DNA of 64,000 nt from Metabacillus sp. FJAT-52054. GTDB taxonomy: Bacteria; Bacillota; Bacilli; Bacillales; Bacillaceae. The stretch spans positions 2,178,723 through 2,242,722 of the forward strand of contig NZ_CP147407.1 in NCBI RefSeq assembly GCF_037201815.1. Direction: 5' to 3'. Position numbers and translations under genes: made by a program. Shown here piece after piece: positions 33,333-42,110 of the stretch. Within the stretch, counting starts at the first letter, position 1, and each line of letters begins with the position of its first letter. The notes under the pieces are model-generated. The model had not been told where the DNA came from, did not search any database, and saw only the letters and a program-made list of their open reading frames with translations.

Positions 33333-35324
33333 TTAGAATTTAATCAAGTTTAAATCTCGGTTAACTGCTGCTCCAGTCGTCACATTCGTTGCTTGAGTCT
33401 GAATGACACGAACCTGGTAAACGGAAGCAGGATTTGCAGCTGGAGCAGTATCTACATAAGTGTTAGCAATAACAAATCTTTGAACACCTGCTGAAGTGAT
33501 CGCTCGATTCATAATTCTTGTACTAATAAGGGTTGCATCTCTATATATTCTAAATTCAACAGTAAACGTACTATTGGCGGTCGTAACCAACTCATACGAT
33601 AATGCATAATCAATTTTAATATTCTGGCCAGCTAATACTGAAGTTGTTACGCTCGCAACAACGGTTTCAGTATTCAATGGCGGAAATACGGTAATTGTTC
33701 CTGTATTATTACTAAAGCCGAGCGTTGGTGCTCCTGTAGCTCCCGCTGGTCCCGTTGCTCCCGCTGGACCTGTTGCTCCGGTTGCTCCTGTTGCTCCCGC
33801 TGGACCTGTTGCTCCCGTTGCTCCCGCTGGACCTGTTGCTCCCGTTGCTCCCGCTGGACCTGTTGCTCCCGTTGCTCCCGCTGGACCTGTTGCTCCGGTC
33901 GCTCCCGCTGGACCTGTTGCTCCGGTCGTTCCTGCTGTACCTGTTGCTCCGGTCGCTCCCGCTGTTCCTGTTGCTCCGGTCGCTCCGGCTGTTCCTGTTG
34001 CTCCCGTTGCTCCCGCTGTTCCTGTTGCTCCGGTCGCTCCGGCTGTGCCTGTTGCTCCGGTCGCTCCCGCTGGACCTGTTGCTCCCGTTGCTCCCGCTGT
34101 TCCTGTTGCTCCGGTCGCTCCGGCTGTGCCTGTTGCTCCGGTCGCTCCCGCTGGACCTGTTGCTCCCGTTGCTCCCGCTGGACCTGTTGCTCCCGTTGCT
34201 CCCGCTGGACCTGTTGCTCCCGTTGCTCCCGCTGGACCTGTTGCTCCCGTTGCTCCCGCTGTGCCTGTTGCTCCGGTTGCTCCCGCTGTTCCTGTTGCTC
34301 CCGTTGCTCCCGCTGTTCCTGTTGCTCCCGTTGCTCCCGCTGGACCTGTTGCTCCCGTTGCTCCCGCTGGACCTGTTGCTCCGGTCGCTCCGGATGGACC
34401 TGTTGCTCCGGTCGCTCCGGCTGTGCCTGTTGCTCCGGTTGATCCCGCTGGACCTGTTGCTCCGGCTGTGCCTGTGGCTCCTGTTGCTCCGGCTGTGCCT
34501 GTTGCTCCGGTTGCTCCGGCTGTACCTGTTGCTCCGGCTGTGCCTGTTGCTCCGGTCGCTCCCGCTGGACCTGTTGCTCCCGTTGCTCCCGCTGGACCTG
34601 TTGCTCCGGTCGCTCCGGCTGTGCCTGTTGCTCCGGTCGCTCCGGCTGTGCCTGTTGCTCCGGTCGCTCCGGCTGTGCCTGTTGCTCCGGTCGCTCCGGC
34701 TGTGCCTGTTGCTCCGGTCGCTCCCGCTGTGCCTGTGGCTCCTGTTGCTCCGGCTGTGCCTGTTGCTCCGGTTGCTCCGGCTGTGCCTGTTGCTCCGGTT
34801 GCTCCGGCTGTACCTGTTGCTCCGGCTGTGCCTGTTGCTCCGGTTGCTCCGGCTGTACCTGTTGCTCCGGCTGTGCCTGTTGCTCCGGTCGCTCCCGCTG
34901 GACCTGTTGCTCCCACTGGACCAGCTGGACCTGTCGCTCCCGTTGCACCCGTCACTCCACTTACATTTTGCTGTGTGCCTATTAGCTCGTCCGAGACTAG
35001 TCTGTGAGCAGCTACAAGCTGGCCTGAAGAATTTTTCCCCCACACAGAGACTTCCGTTTCTCCTTCTCCAAGTCCTGAAATATTAAAGATAAATTCAAAA
35101 CCTTCAACATCAGCAAAATAGGTTTTTGTCACAACCTGATTCGGATTTACACTAAATAATTCGCTTACATATAATATTCTCGTCCCGTTTAATGTATATC
35201 CTTGAATGAGTATTGTAGAGTTGTTCACAGAGTCACGGTTGTCAATTTTTACTGTAACCTGTTGGCTAGGTCTAATCCCTCCCACCGAATTGTTTTCTAT
35301 TGGGCCTGTTGATAAGGTGGCCAT
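33333..35324 (-). CDS. Collagen-like repeat protein with novel N- and C-terminal domains (BclA-like layout)
   Basis: A 663-aa protein with three parts. Residues 1-122 form a beta-rich domain beginning [14 protein letters not shown]. Residues 123-531 are about 136 uninterrupted Gly-X-Y triplets, mostly GAT, GTA, GPA and GAT-GPA alternations, so very rich in Thr. Residues 532-663 are a beta-rich C-terminal domain ([17 protein letters not shown] and following) that could trimerise like the BclA C-domain. The usual BclA exosporium leader is absent, nor is there a signal peptide, so the N-domain may be the anchor. Thr-rich triplets are O-glycosylated in BclA; the adjoining glycosyltransferases fit. 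GGGGGT lies upstream of the ATG with long spacing. Spore location is inferred. Confidence 0.85.
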   Translation of the reverse strand: MATLSTGPIENNSVGGIRPSQQVTVKIDNRDSVNNSTILIQGYTLNGTRILYVSELFSVNPNQVVTKTYFADVEGFEFIFNISGLGEGETEVSVWGKNSSGQLVAAHRLVSDELIGTQQNVSGVTGATGATGPAGPVGATGPAGATGATGTAGATGTAGATGATGTAGATGTAGATGATGTAGATGATGTAGATGATGTAGATGATGTAGATGATGTAGATGATGTAGATGATGTAGATGATGPAGATGATGPAGATGATGTAGATGTAGATGATGTAGATGATGTAGATGPAGSTGATGTAGATGATGPSGATGATGPAGATGATGPAGATGATGTAGATGATGTAGATGATGTAGATGATGPAGATGATGPAGATGATGPAGATGATGPAGATGATGTAGATGATGTAGATGATGPAGATGATGTAGATGATGTAGATGATGTAGATGATGTAGATGATGTAGTTGATGPAGATGATGPAGATGATGPAGATGATGPAGATGATGPAGATGATGATGPAGATGPAGATGAPTLGFSNNTGTITVFPPLNTETVVASVTTSVLAGQNIKIDYALSYELVTTANSTFTVEFRIYRDATLISTRIMNRAITSAGVQRFVIANTYVDTAPAANPASVYQVRVIQTQATNVTTGAAVNRDLNLIKF
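33732..34958 (-). repeat. Collagen-coding tandem repeat DNA
   Basis: A 1.2-kb stretch built from 9-, 18- and 27-bp units encoding Gly-X-Y triplets. The low complexity leaves all other frames open on both strands, giving several long false ORFs. Near-identical 100-200 bp blocks recur within it, so length change by recombination or assembly collapse is likely. Confidence 0.9.
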
Positions 35325-36024
35325 AAATGCAAATACCCCCTAAAATTAGTTTTTCCTTAAGTCCTGTATTCCAGTTTAAAGGTGCAGCAACTTATTTTGA
35401 TACTAGTAATTCAAGCATACTGATCTATGCATTATATTTATTTATAGAAATTTAGTTTCTAGTAAATGACCTAGTAAATTTGCGGATTTTTCACTCAATT
35501 ACTTAATTGAACATTCTTCAAAGATGAGTGGATAGCATCTCCATAATTAACCTCACGAGTCCTTAAAGGCTTAACTATATTCGTGTTTTAATTTCAATTA
35601 TTTTCAATCTGAACATCAAATATATTGCATTTTGAACAGATTAGAACGTAACTTTCGCCAACTCCACTTTAAATAATCTCATTATTAACAACCGAATCGA
35701 GTTTTTAACTCTGGTATCGTCAAACAATAAAACGCAGTAATCGTAAGCAGATGATGGAATGATGGGAAAAATAACTGAGAAAGAAGCTAATACTGCCTGA
35801 AGAGGTGTTTTCAAAGAAAATTAGAGCATATACAATTTATTCATTGGAACTAAACTAATGGAAGCGATCTTTCCTTACTTGCAATATATACTAATCTAAT
35901 CTATTAATCAGTGACGGAATATGTATGTGCAAATGAAAGATGGGTTTAAAAAACCTGGTTAAATCTGTATTTTCAGGGAACTGGCCAGAAGGAAGAAAAA
36001 GAAAGACTTTTTCTCTGAAAAAGC
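35325..36024. other. Intergenic stretch upstream of collagen-like gene, no gene seen
   Basis: About 700 bases, AT-rich, stops in all frames. The first 100 bases should contain the promoter of the collagen-like gene; I found no full sigma-K or sigma-E match. A 30-base purine-rich tract precedes the msrAB terminator. Confidence 0.5.
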
Positions 36025-36025
36025 A

Positions 36026-36052
36026 AAGGCTGCCGGGTTAACCGGCAGCCTT
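36026..36052 (-). terminator. Rho-independent terminator after msrAB
   Basis: AAGGCTGCCGG and CCGGCAGCCTT form an 11-bp stem around five bases. On the minus strand the T run is interrupted (TTTGCTTTTTC). Confidence 0.75.
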
Positions 36053-36058
36053 CTTTCA

Positions 36059-37015
36059 TCAATCAAATAAAACACTGTATCGTTCGTATCCTTTTTCAGC
36101 CAGCTCATTTTTTGGTATGAACTTCAATGCTGCGGAATTAATGCAATACCTTAGTCCATTCGGTCCTGGTCCGTCGTTAAACACATGGCCCAGATGGGAA
36201 TCAGCCGTTTTGCTTCGCACCTCGGTTCGAACCATACCGTGGGTGAAATCCATTTTTTCATCAACTTCCTCTTCATCAATCGGCTTTGTAAAGCTTGGCC
36301 AGCCGCACCCTGCATCGTACTGTTCTGTTGAACTGAAAAGAGGTTTTCCGGAAACGATATCTACATAAATGCCCTCTTCTTTGTTATCCCAGTATTCATT
36401 TCGGAATGGAGGCTCTGTTCCATTATTTTGTGTGACTTCATATTGCATAGGAGTCAGCGATTGAATAATGTCTTTTTTTCCATCGTTGTTTTTCCAATGG
36501 TCTTCTATGAATTTTGCTCTGCCTGAACCTGTTTTGTAACGGTTATAGTGAGCTGAATTTTTTTTATAGTAATCCTGATGATACTCCTCAGCCGGGTAAA
36601 AAACCGATGCCGGTATAATCTCTGTTACAATCGGCTTGCTGAATTTCCCGCTCTCCTGAAGCTTTACCTTCGATTGTTCAGCAAGGCGCTCCTGCTCTGC
36701 GCTGTGATAAAAAATAGCGGTTTTATAGGATTCACCGCGGTCAAAGAACTGGCCGCCCGCGTCAGTCGGATCGATTTGCTGCCAGAAAAGTTCAAGAAGC
36801 TTTTCATATGGAAAAACGTCGGGCTGAAAAGTTATTTGAACCGCCTCATAATGACCTGTCTGATTGGAGCATACTTGTTCATAGGTGGGATTTTCAACAG
36901 TGCCTCCTGTGTAGCCTGAGACAACCCGCTCGATTCCCGGCATCTCATCAAAAGGCTGGACCATGCACCAGAAGCACCCTCCGGCAAAAGTCGCCAATTC
37001 TGTTTGTTTCATCAT
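36059..37015 (-). CDS. msrAB: Fused methionine sulfoxide reductase MsrA-MsrB
   Basis: A 318-aa two-domain enzyme. The MsrA part (1 to about 165) has the catalytic GCFWC motif; the MsrB part (about 185-318) has [14 protein letters not shown] and the catalytic RYCIN. It reduces both S and R forms of methionine sulfoxide. The zinc CxxC pairs of many MsrB proteins are not present. B. subtilis carries msrA and msrB as two genes, so this is a fusion. An extended -10 promoter lies 30 bases upstream of the ATG, which follows GAGG. Confidence 0.96.
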   Translation of the reverse strand: MMKQTELATFAGGCFWCMVQPFDEMPGIERVVSGYTGGTVENPTYEQVCSNQTGHYEAVQITFQPDVFPYEKLLELFWQQIDPTDAGGQFFDRGESYKTAIFYHSAEQERLAEQSKVKLQESGKFSKPIVTEIIPASVFYPAEEYHQDYYKKNSAHYNRYKTGSGRAKFIEDHWKNNDGKKDIIQSLTPMQYEVTQNNGTEPPFRNEYWDNKEEGIYVDIVSGKPLFSSTEQYDAGCGWPSFTKPIDEEEVDEKMDFTHGMVRTEVRSKTADSHLGHVFNDGPGPNGLRYCINSAALKFIPKNELAEKGYERYSVLFD

Positions 37016-37044
37016 TAGACACCTCGCTTTATATTCATACCATT

Positions 37045-37053
37045 ATTATACCA
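37045..37053 (-). promoter_or_regulatory. Extended -10 sigma-A promoter of msrAB
   Basis: TGGTATAAT on the minus strand gives a perfect -10 with the TGn extension. The -35 at 17 bases is poor (CTTTTC), which is usual for extended -10 promoters. Confidence 0.7.
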
Positions 37054-37124
37054 CCTGCCATCGCCAGGAAAAGAAACTTGCTTAACATATGGACGGGCCT
37101 GTAAAGATTACCGGTTTATTATTC

Positions 37125-37181
37125 TTGACAGGAAGAGAAAAAATACTTAATCTAATTAATAGTTCAGTTACTTAAGTATTT
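37125..37181 (+). promoter_or_regulatory. Sigma-A promoter and inverted-repeat operator of the MarR/MFS pair
   Basis: TTGACA (37125) and TAATCT (37148) are 17 bases apart. The -10 overlaps AAATACTTAA (37141-37150), which is matched by its exact complement TTAAGTATTT (37172-37181). The second arm contains the full palindrome TACTTAAGTA. The layout is that of an autoregulated MarR repressor: binding would cover the -10 and the start point. Confidence 0.75.
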
Positions 37182-37205
37182 TTTTCAAGAAGGCAGGGAG
37201 AGCGT

Positions 37206-37634
37206 TTGAACGATAAGGAAGAGCTTCTTTATGAAATGGAAGGCCTGCTGAGGAGGGTATTCCGCCAGCTTCGCCAAGGCGTTAACAGCATATTGGAAAA
37301 AGAAATCTCAAGAAATGAATTCTTCATATTAAAATCACTTCACTGTGACGGAACATTAAAATCATCTGATCTTTCCAAAAAGCTTGATGTTTCAGCTAGC
37401 CATATTACGTCTATGGCGGATTCACTCGTCGGCAAAGGGCTAATAGAACGCTCCAGAGCCGAATCTGACCGCAGAATTATTCATATCGGCATTACGGATG
37501 CAGGGACAAAAAAATTAATGGAGCTTGAAAAAAAGAAAACCGACTATTTATTTGAACGGTTCGGAAGCCTGAATCAGGAAGAACTTCAAACATTTGTGCA
37601 CTTATTTAAAAAAATTGATAAAGACTTTGAATAA
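37206..37634 (+). CDS. MarR family transcriptional regulator
   Basis: A 142-aa winged-helix protein: recognition helix region LKSSDLSKKLDVSASHITSMADSLVGKGLIERSRAESDRR and the wing IHIGITDAG, with dimerisation helices at both ends. It starts at TTG behind GGGAG. It lies 39 bases before an MDR transporter gene in the same orientation and behind a palindromic operator, so it most likely represses itself and the transporter and responds to a small molecule. B. subtilis YpoP occupies a similar place next to the msr genes, but I did not compare sequences. Confidence 0.92.
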   Translation: MNDKEELLYEMEGLLRRVFRQLRQGVNSILEKEISRNEFFILKSLHCDGTLKSSDLSKKLDVSASHITSMADSLVGKGLIERSRAESDRRIIHIGITDAGTKKLMELEKKKTDYLFERFGSLNQEELQTFVHLFKKIDKDFE

Positions 37635-37673
37635 CAATCCAACGCAAAGCGCTCATAGGAGGAACAAAACAAA

Positions 37674-39269
37674 ATGGAACATTTAGATCACCGCAAAAAA
37701 GTGACGATTATGATCGCGATAATGGCTGCTATGCTATTTGCCGCATTAAACCAGACCATTGTCGGTACAGCACTGCCGAAAATTGTGGCAGAACTTGGCG
37801 GCTTTGAATATTACAGCTGGGTCTTCACGATTTTCATGCTGACTTCCAGCATAACGTCCGTTCTGGTTGGAAAGCTGTCTGATATTTATGGACGGAAGCC
37901 ATTTATTCTGATCGGAATTGCAGTTTTTATGGCAGGGTCGCTTATGGCTGGATTTTCTCAAACCATGGTTCAGCTTATCATTTTCAGGGGAATACAGGGC
38001 TTTGGTGGAGGTATGATTATGTCCACTTCCTTTACAGCCGTCGGTGACCTTTTCTCCCCAAGAGAACGTGGACGCTGGCAGGGAATCCTGAGCTCTGTCT
38101 TTGGATTGGCAAGTGTTTTCGGACCAACCTTCGGGGGCTGGATCGTTGATAATGCCAATTGGCAGTGGGTGTTCTGGGTATTCCTTCCTTTTGGCATCCT
38201 AGCTTTTATTTGCATTATGGCACTATTCCCAAGCACACCGAGAAAGCAGGCAGAATCCGTTGATTACATCGGTTCCATTTTGCTGACATCGGTTATCGTC
38301 CCGCTGCTCCTTGCCTTCACATGGGCTGGAACGACTTATGATTGGTCCTCCGTGCAGATTATTGGACTATTTGCACTAACCTTTGTCTCTCTCATACTTT
38401 TCGTCTTTGCAGAAAAGCGTGCAAAAAGCCCCGTTCTGCCATTGGAACTGTTTAGAAACAGAATTTTCACATTGTCTAACTTAGCAGGATTTATTTTAGG
38501 CGCCGGAATGTTTGGAGCTGTTATGTATGTTCCGTTCTTCATTCAGGGAGTAATGGGTGTATCGGCCGCTGTATCAGGCTTGATCATGATGCCGATGACG
38601 CTATCCATGGTGGCTGCGAGCAGCATCACTGGATCTCTCATCACAAAAACAGGAAAATACAAAATTTATGCTCTAGTCGGCTTGGCGGTTATGTCAGCAG
38701 GAATGTTCTCATTGTCCTTAATGGATGAAAATACATGGATTGCCACTGCTGTTATCAATAACATCATTGTTGGGGCAGGTCTTGGGATGAGCTTCCCGAT
38801 CTTTACCTTGACCGTTCAAAACGCTGTTGGCCACCAGTATCTTGGAGTGGCTACCGCTTCCTCCCAGCTGTTCAGACAAACGGGAGGAACTGTAGGGGTT
38901 GCGATTATGGGACTTGTATTAAATAACAGTATGCACCATGCAGAGAAGCCTGAATTACCAGCAGGCCTCCCTTCAGAAAAACTTGAGGGGCTGATGAATC
39001 CGCAGGTACTGATGGATCATGCTAAACTCGAGAAAATTCAATCGTCCATTCCTCCACAGTATCAGGATGCCATCACCCAGTTGATTAATGGTGTCCGGCA
39101 CACATTGGAAACAGGCCTTACGAATGTATTTCTCATCTGTTCAGCGGTCATCGCCATTGGTTTTGCTTTAACCTTGTTCCTTAAGCAAATTCCGCTGAGA
39201 ACGAGCAACAAGGATGAAACAGCAGAAAAAGAAAAAGAAGAACAAAAATTTGCGGCTAATGAATCGTAA
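37674..39269 (+). CDS. MFS multidrug efflux transporter (DHA2, 14 TM)
   Basis: A 531-aa protein with about 14 hydrophobic segments. Family motifs: ALNQTIVGTALPKI in TM1, GKLSDIYGRKPFIL (motif A) and the motif C-like GLASVFGPTFGGWIVD in TM5. The C-terminal tail is Glu/Lys-rich. It should export hydrophobic compounds by proton antiport. Co-transcription with the MarR gene is supported by spacing and the single terminator after it. Confidence 0.93.
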   Translation: MEHLDHRKKVTIMIAIMAAMLFAALNQTIVGTALPKIVAELGGFEYYSWVFTIFMLTSSITSVLVGKLSDIYGRKPFILIGIAVFMAGSLMAGFSQTMVQLIIFRGIQGFGGGMIMSTSFTAVGDLFSPRERGRWQGILSSVFGLASVFGPTFGGWIVDNANWQWVFWVFLPFGILAFICIMALFPSTPRKQAESVDYIGSILLTSVIVPLLLAFTWAGTTYDWSSVQIIGLFALTFVSLILFVFAEKRAKSPVLPLELFRNRIFTLSNLAGFILGAGMFGAVMYVPFFIQGVMGVSAAVSGLIMMPMTLSMVAASSITGSLITKTGKYKIYALVGLAVMSAGMFSLSLMDENTWIATAVINNIIVGAGLGMSFPIFTLTVQNAVGHQYLGVATASSQLFRQTGGTVGVAIMGLVLNNSMHHAEKPELPAGLPSEKLEGLMNPQVLMDHAKLEKIQSSIPPQYQDAITQLINGVRHTLETGLTNVFLICSAVIAIGFALTLFLKQIPLRTSNKDETAEKEKEEQKFAANES

Positions 39270-39281
39270 AATATAGAAAAC

Positions 39282-39309
39282 CCCCTGCGCATTTGCTGCA
39301 GGGGATTTT
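39282..39309 (+). terminator. Rho-independent terminator after MFS gene
   Basis: CCCCTGC and GCAGGGG pair around nine bases, followed by ATTTTTTAT, 12 bases after the stop. Confidence 0.85.
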
Positions 39310-39408
39310 TTATGGATCGTAAGTATTTCTAAGGATTGAACATTTACTTTTCGAATAATATTTTCCTTTTGAGAAAAGATAAAGATATTCAAGCATGGAG
39401 GTGCTCTC

Positions 39409-39666
39409 ATGACTTCGCCGTATCTTTGTCCGAACTGTAAAACCAACCGCTCAAGGTATCACATTTTAGAGCAGAACCCGCAAGCTGTTAAATTGAATCC
39501 CCAATCTGGAGAAATTATGGAGCAATATGATTCGTCCTCACTGGATCCTTTCCATCTTCCTTACAAAGGGACATCAAAGCGTGTTCAATGCGGGTCGTGC
39601 GGCCTGATAGAAGATGAACAATCCTTTATTAAATTTGCCGAAAGCCACCCTTCAAATCACAAATAA
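39409..39666 (+). CDS. 85-aa zinc-ribbon-like protein
   Basis: Two CxxC pairs, CPNC at residues 7-10 and CGSC at about 61-64, frame a polar middle, giving a likely one-zinc ribbon. No catalytic domain is attached. GGAGG lies 8 bases before the ATG and a terminator follows, so it is a monocistronic gene. I do not recognise the family; DNA, RNA or protein binding are all possible. Confidence 0.75.
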   Translation: MTSPYLCPNCKTNRSRYHILEQNPQAVKLNPQSGEIMEQYDSSSLDPFHLPYKGTSKRVQCGSCGLIEDEQSFIKFAESHPSNHK

Positions 39667-39697
39667 GAAGACTGCCGCCCAGGCAGTCTTCTTATTT
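39665..39697 (+). terminator. Rho-independent terminator after zinc-ribbon gene
   Basis: AAGAAGACTGCC and GGCAGTCTTCTT form a 12-bp stem with a five-base loop, followed by ATTT. It starts at the stop codon. Confidence 0.8.
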
Positions 39698-39755
39698 GGC
39701 TGATATCGCAAACCTTTCAGTTGTTACTCTCGCTCACTTCAAAAGTAAGTATCAA

Positions 39756-40562
39756 TCATTCCTTCGGTTTTGGATGGACAAAGTTTTCCAGAAAATCCTT
39801 TAGCACCTTCACAAACGTTTCAGGTTCCTCAAGCATTCCCATGTGGCCTGCTCCATTCAGTACGGACTGGTAAATATGAGGGCCATTTGCTGTAAAGGTT
39901 TTTTCCGGAGCTATTACTTCATCCTTTTCTCCAGCCAGCAAAAGTACAGGTACATCTGAGATTTCAATAATCCTTCTTCTGTCCTGTCTGTTCTTCATGG
40001 CTTCAAGAGAAGCAATTGCACCTGTAGTCGGCGTATGATACCCGATTTGCTTAGCGAAATCAGCTTCCTCTCCCGTCCTGTTATGTTCAGCAAATAGTTT
40101 AGGAACCAAACCATCAACAAAAGGTTTTATTCCCTCTTTCTCGATTTTTTCCATTCCCGCTTCCCTGCCCCGCCTTGCATCTTCACTGTCAGGGTATGCT
40201 GTGGAATGGACAAGACCAAACGAAGTGACCCGGTCTGGATACTTCTCAGCGAAAGCCAAAGCAACATATCCTCCAAGCGAATGTCCGAAAATAGAAGCAC
40301 TCTGAATCTCCAAATCATCCAGAACAAGTCTAATATCATCCGCCATTTCTTCGACTCCATAGCTTTCTTTCTCTGTACTCGATCCGCCGTGCCCTCTTAA
40401 ATTGACCGCAAGCACCCTGTGCTTTTCAGCCATTTCAGGTATGACATATTTCCAATAATCCGCACTCCCGCAAAATCCGTGCAGGAAAATAACAGGATCT
40501 CCTACTCCTTCATCAACATATGTAATCGTCCGCTCATTTTTTGTTAATTCATACCGGTTCAT
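39756..40562 (-). CDS. Alpha/beta hydrolase
   Basis: A 268-aa alpha/beta hydrolase: oxyanion HGFCGSADYW, nucleophile elbow GHSLGG, catalytic Asp near LAGEKDEVI and catalytic His in GAGHMGMLEEP. The frame is open 37 codons further, but three ATGs follow GGGGAGG and the third (40562) has the best 6-base spacing. The substrate is unknown; it could be an esterase, a lactonase or a dehalogenase-like enzyme. It is monocistronic. Confidence 0.9.
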   Translation of the reverse strand: MNRYELTKNERTITYVDEGVGDPVIFLHGFCGSADYWKYVIPEMAEKHRVLAVNLRGHGGSSTEKESYGVEEMADDIRLVLDDLEIQSASIFGHSLGGYVALAFAEKYPDRVTSFGLVHSTAYPDSEDARRGREAGMEKIEKEGIKPFVDGLVPKLFAEHNRTGEEADFAKQIGYHTPTTGAIASLEAMKNRQDRRRIIEISDVPVLLLAGEKDEVIAPEKTFTANGPHIYQSVLNGAGHMGMLEEPETFVKVLKDFLENFVHPKPKE

Positions 40563-40736
40563 CATCATCCTCCCCTTCTTACGTATTTTTTTCCTTAATA
40601 CTATCTGTTCAAACGTCATATAGGTGAATAGAGCACAAATAAAACCTTCAGTTAACATAATAATATTACGCATGAGATCATATATCTTATATTACAAGAC
40701 TGACTGGAGATAATTTACAGAATGGGAGTGTTTCAG

Positions 40737-41498
40737 ATGGCAAATGATCAAAACAGCTTGTGGCAGGCAATAGTGTATGATTTGTATGCTTGCTATTATA
40801 AATACCGGAATCCCCAAGCTCATATTATGTATTATCAAAAGCATATCCAGGCTCTGCAGTCTGCCATGCATACCCGGACCGCAGCAGGCCAGCCTCAGGG
40901 TCCGGCTGCGATCGCCCCCGGCATGACCATGATCAGAGTACTTCACGCCTCGCCTGATGCTCCGGCTGTTGATGTTTATGTGAACAGGAGATTAGTGCTC
41001 TCAAATGTGTCATTTAAACAGATTAGCGACTATTTGCAAGTTCCTGGAGGGCAGTACCGAATTGATCTATTTCCCGCAGGCAATCAAACCGCCCCAGTGC
41101 TATCTGAAAATCTTCTCTTGATGCCGGGAATTACGTATACACTTGCAGCCAGCGGAATGCTTTCAAAATTAAAGCTGATTCCTATTGTAGACCGCCCATT
41201 TGTTTCAGCAGGGGAAACAAAGGTAAAATTCGTTCACTTATCCCCTGATGCCCCGTCGGTGGATGTGGCAGTCAAAAACGGTGACGTGCTTTTTTCAAAT
41301 GTCTCCTTTACTAAAGCTACTCCATACAAATCAGTGCCTGCGGGTAAGATTGACCTTGAAGTAAGAATAGCGGGAACGGATACTGTAGCCTTAAATGTTC
41401 CTAAAGTCCAATTTAAATCCGATACCGCCTACACAATTTTTGCTCTTGGGCTCGCGAACGGAACTCCTCCGCTTGAGGCAATGATGGTAATCGGGTAA
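40737..41498 (+). CDS. DUF4397 domain protein (two repeats)
   Basis: A 253-aa protein. A 60-residue N-terminal segment rich in Tyr and Gln (LYACYYKYRNPQAHIMYY) leads into two DUF4397 units: IRVLHASPDAPAVDVYVN (about 65-155) and VKFVHLSPDAPSVDVAVK (about 160-250). DUF4397 proteins are usually cell-surface or secreted; here no signal peptide is seen, so a spore or cytosolic place is possible. The ATG at 40737 follows GGGAG by 8 bases and was preferred to one 5 codons earlier. Confidence 0.85.
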   Translation: MANDQNSLWQAIVYDLYACYYKYRNPQAHIMYYQKHIQALQSAMHTRTAAGQPQGPAAIAPGMTMIRVLHASPDAPAVDVYVNRRLVLSNVSFKQISDYLQVPGGQYRIDLFPAGNQTAPVLSENLLLMPGITYTLAASGMLSKLKLIPIVDRPFVSAGETKVKFVHLSPDAPSVDVAVKNGDVLFSNVSFTKATPYKSVPAGKIDLEVRIAGTDTVALNVPKVQFKSDTAYTIFALGLANGTPPLEAMMVIG

Positions 41499-41638
41499 TA
41501 GGATATGATTGTAAACAGATTATGAATTTTGTAAAGTTTATTTTATAAAACGGTTAAAGCATCCAATTCCTCTCTGAATTTTACTATTATGATTGTAGGA
41601 GCAATCATTTAACTTTTACCGCTAAAGGGGGAGCTGAC

Positions 41639-41698
41639 ATGCGTTTTACAAAGAAATTGAGCATATCTCTAATTATCCTTTTCTTGCTTGCCGCATAA
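41639..41698 (+). CDS. Possible 19-aa hydrophobic peptide
   Basis: GGGGGAG lies 6 bases before an ATG that opens MRFTKKLSISLIILFLLAA and then stops. It looks like a bare signal peptide: positive start, hydrophobic core and Ala-Ala end. It could be a tiny membrane peptide or the relic of a secreted protein lost after the signal. A terminator follows 23 bases later, which favours a transcribed unit. Confidence 0.35.
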   Translation: MRFTKKLSISLIILFLLAA

Positions 41699-41720
41699 TG
41701 CTTCTTATCTGAATATAAAA

Positions 41721-41747
41721 AATGAGAAGGCGATCCGCCTTCTCATT
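41721..41747. terminator. Bidirectional terminator
   Basis: AATGAGAAGGCG and CGCCTTCTCATT form a 12-bp stem with a three-base loop and have A and T runs on either side. It serves the plus-strand peptide and the ypmT-like gene; the latter's TGA lies inside the stem. Confidence 0.85.
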
Positions 41748-41958
41748 TTTCGTCTGTTCGTTTTGTTTTTTCGTCTTTTAAGTGAAGCATATAAACGGTA
41801 ATGCAGAAAAACAACGCACTGTATGCAATATTCGTAAACACAATGTCCATGTTCTCTTCTACTTTTTCATCCATAAATTGAATTCCCGCAATTCCTGCAA
41901 AGTATAGGCCGACCAATAGGAAAATAACGCTGCCTAATATGTATTTTCTCTGATCCAT
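41743..41958 (-). CDS. ypmT: YpmT-like small membrane protein
   Basis: A 71-aa protein with two predicted transmembrane helices (about residues 7-28 and 42-60) and a charged Lys/Glu tail. It occupies the position of B. subtilis ypmT after ypmS and ypmR and has similar size; sequence identity to YpmT was not checked. ATG 41958 follows GGAGG. Function unknown. Confidence 0.6.
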   Translation of the reverse strand: MDQRKYILGSVIFLLVGLYFAGIAGIQFMDEKVEENMDIVFTNIAYSALFFCITVYMLHLKDEKTKRTDEK

Positions 41959-42110
41959 GCTTATCCTCCATCCTTTTATGACTGCAAAGGGAGCCGGTTC
42001 CTGCTCTTATTCTATCTATTGTTAAATTATCGTAAATGCTGTCATAAAAAATTTACATTCTTAGCTTAATATTATCAGGCAAATGTCCTATTTCGTCAAC
42101 CCATTCCTCG

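Noticed and set aside
33674..35086. Several long ORFs on both strands of the collagen region (up to 443 codons)
   Set aside because: They are low-complexity shadows of the Gly-X-Y repeats, with no ribosome binding site; the minus-strand frame with flanking non-repetitive domains is the real one.
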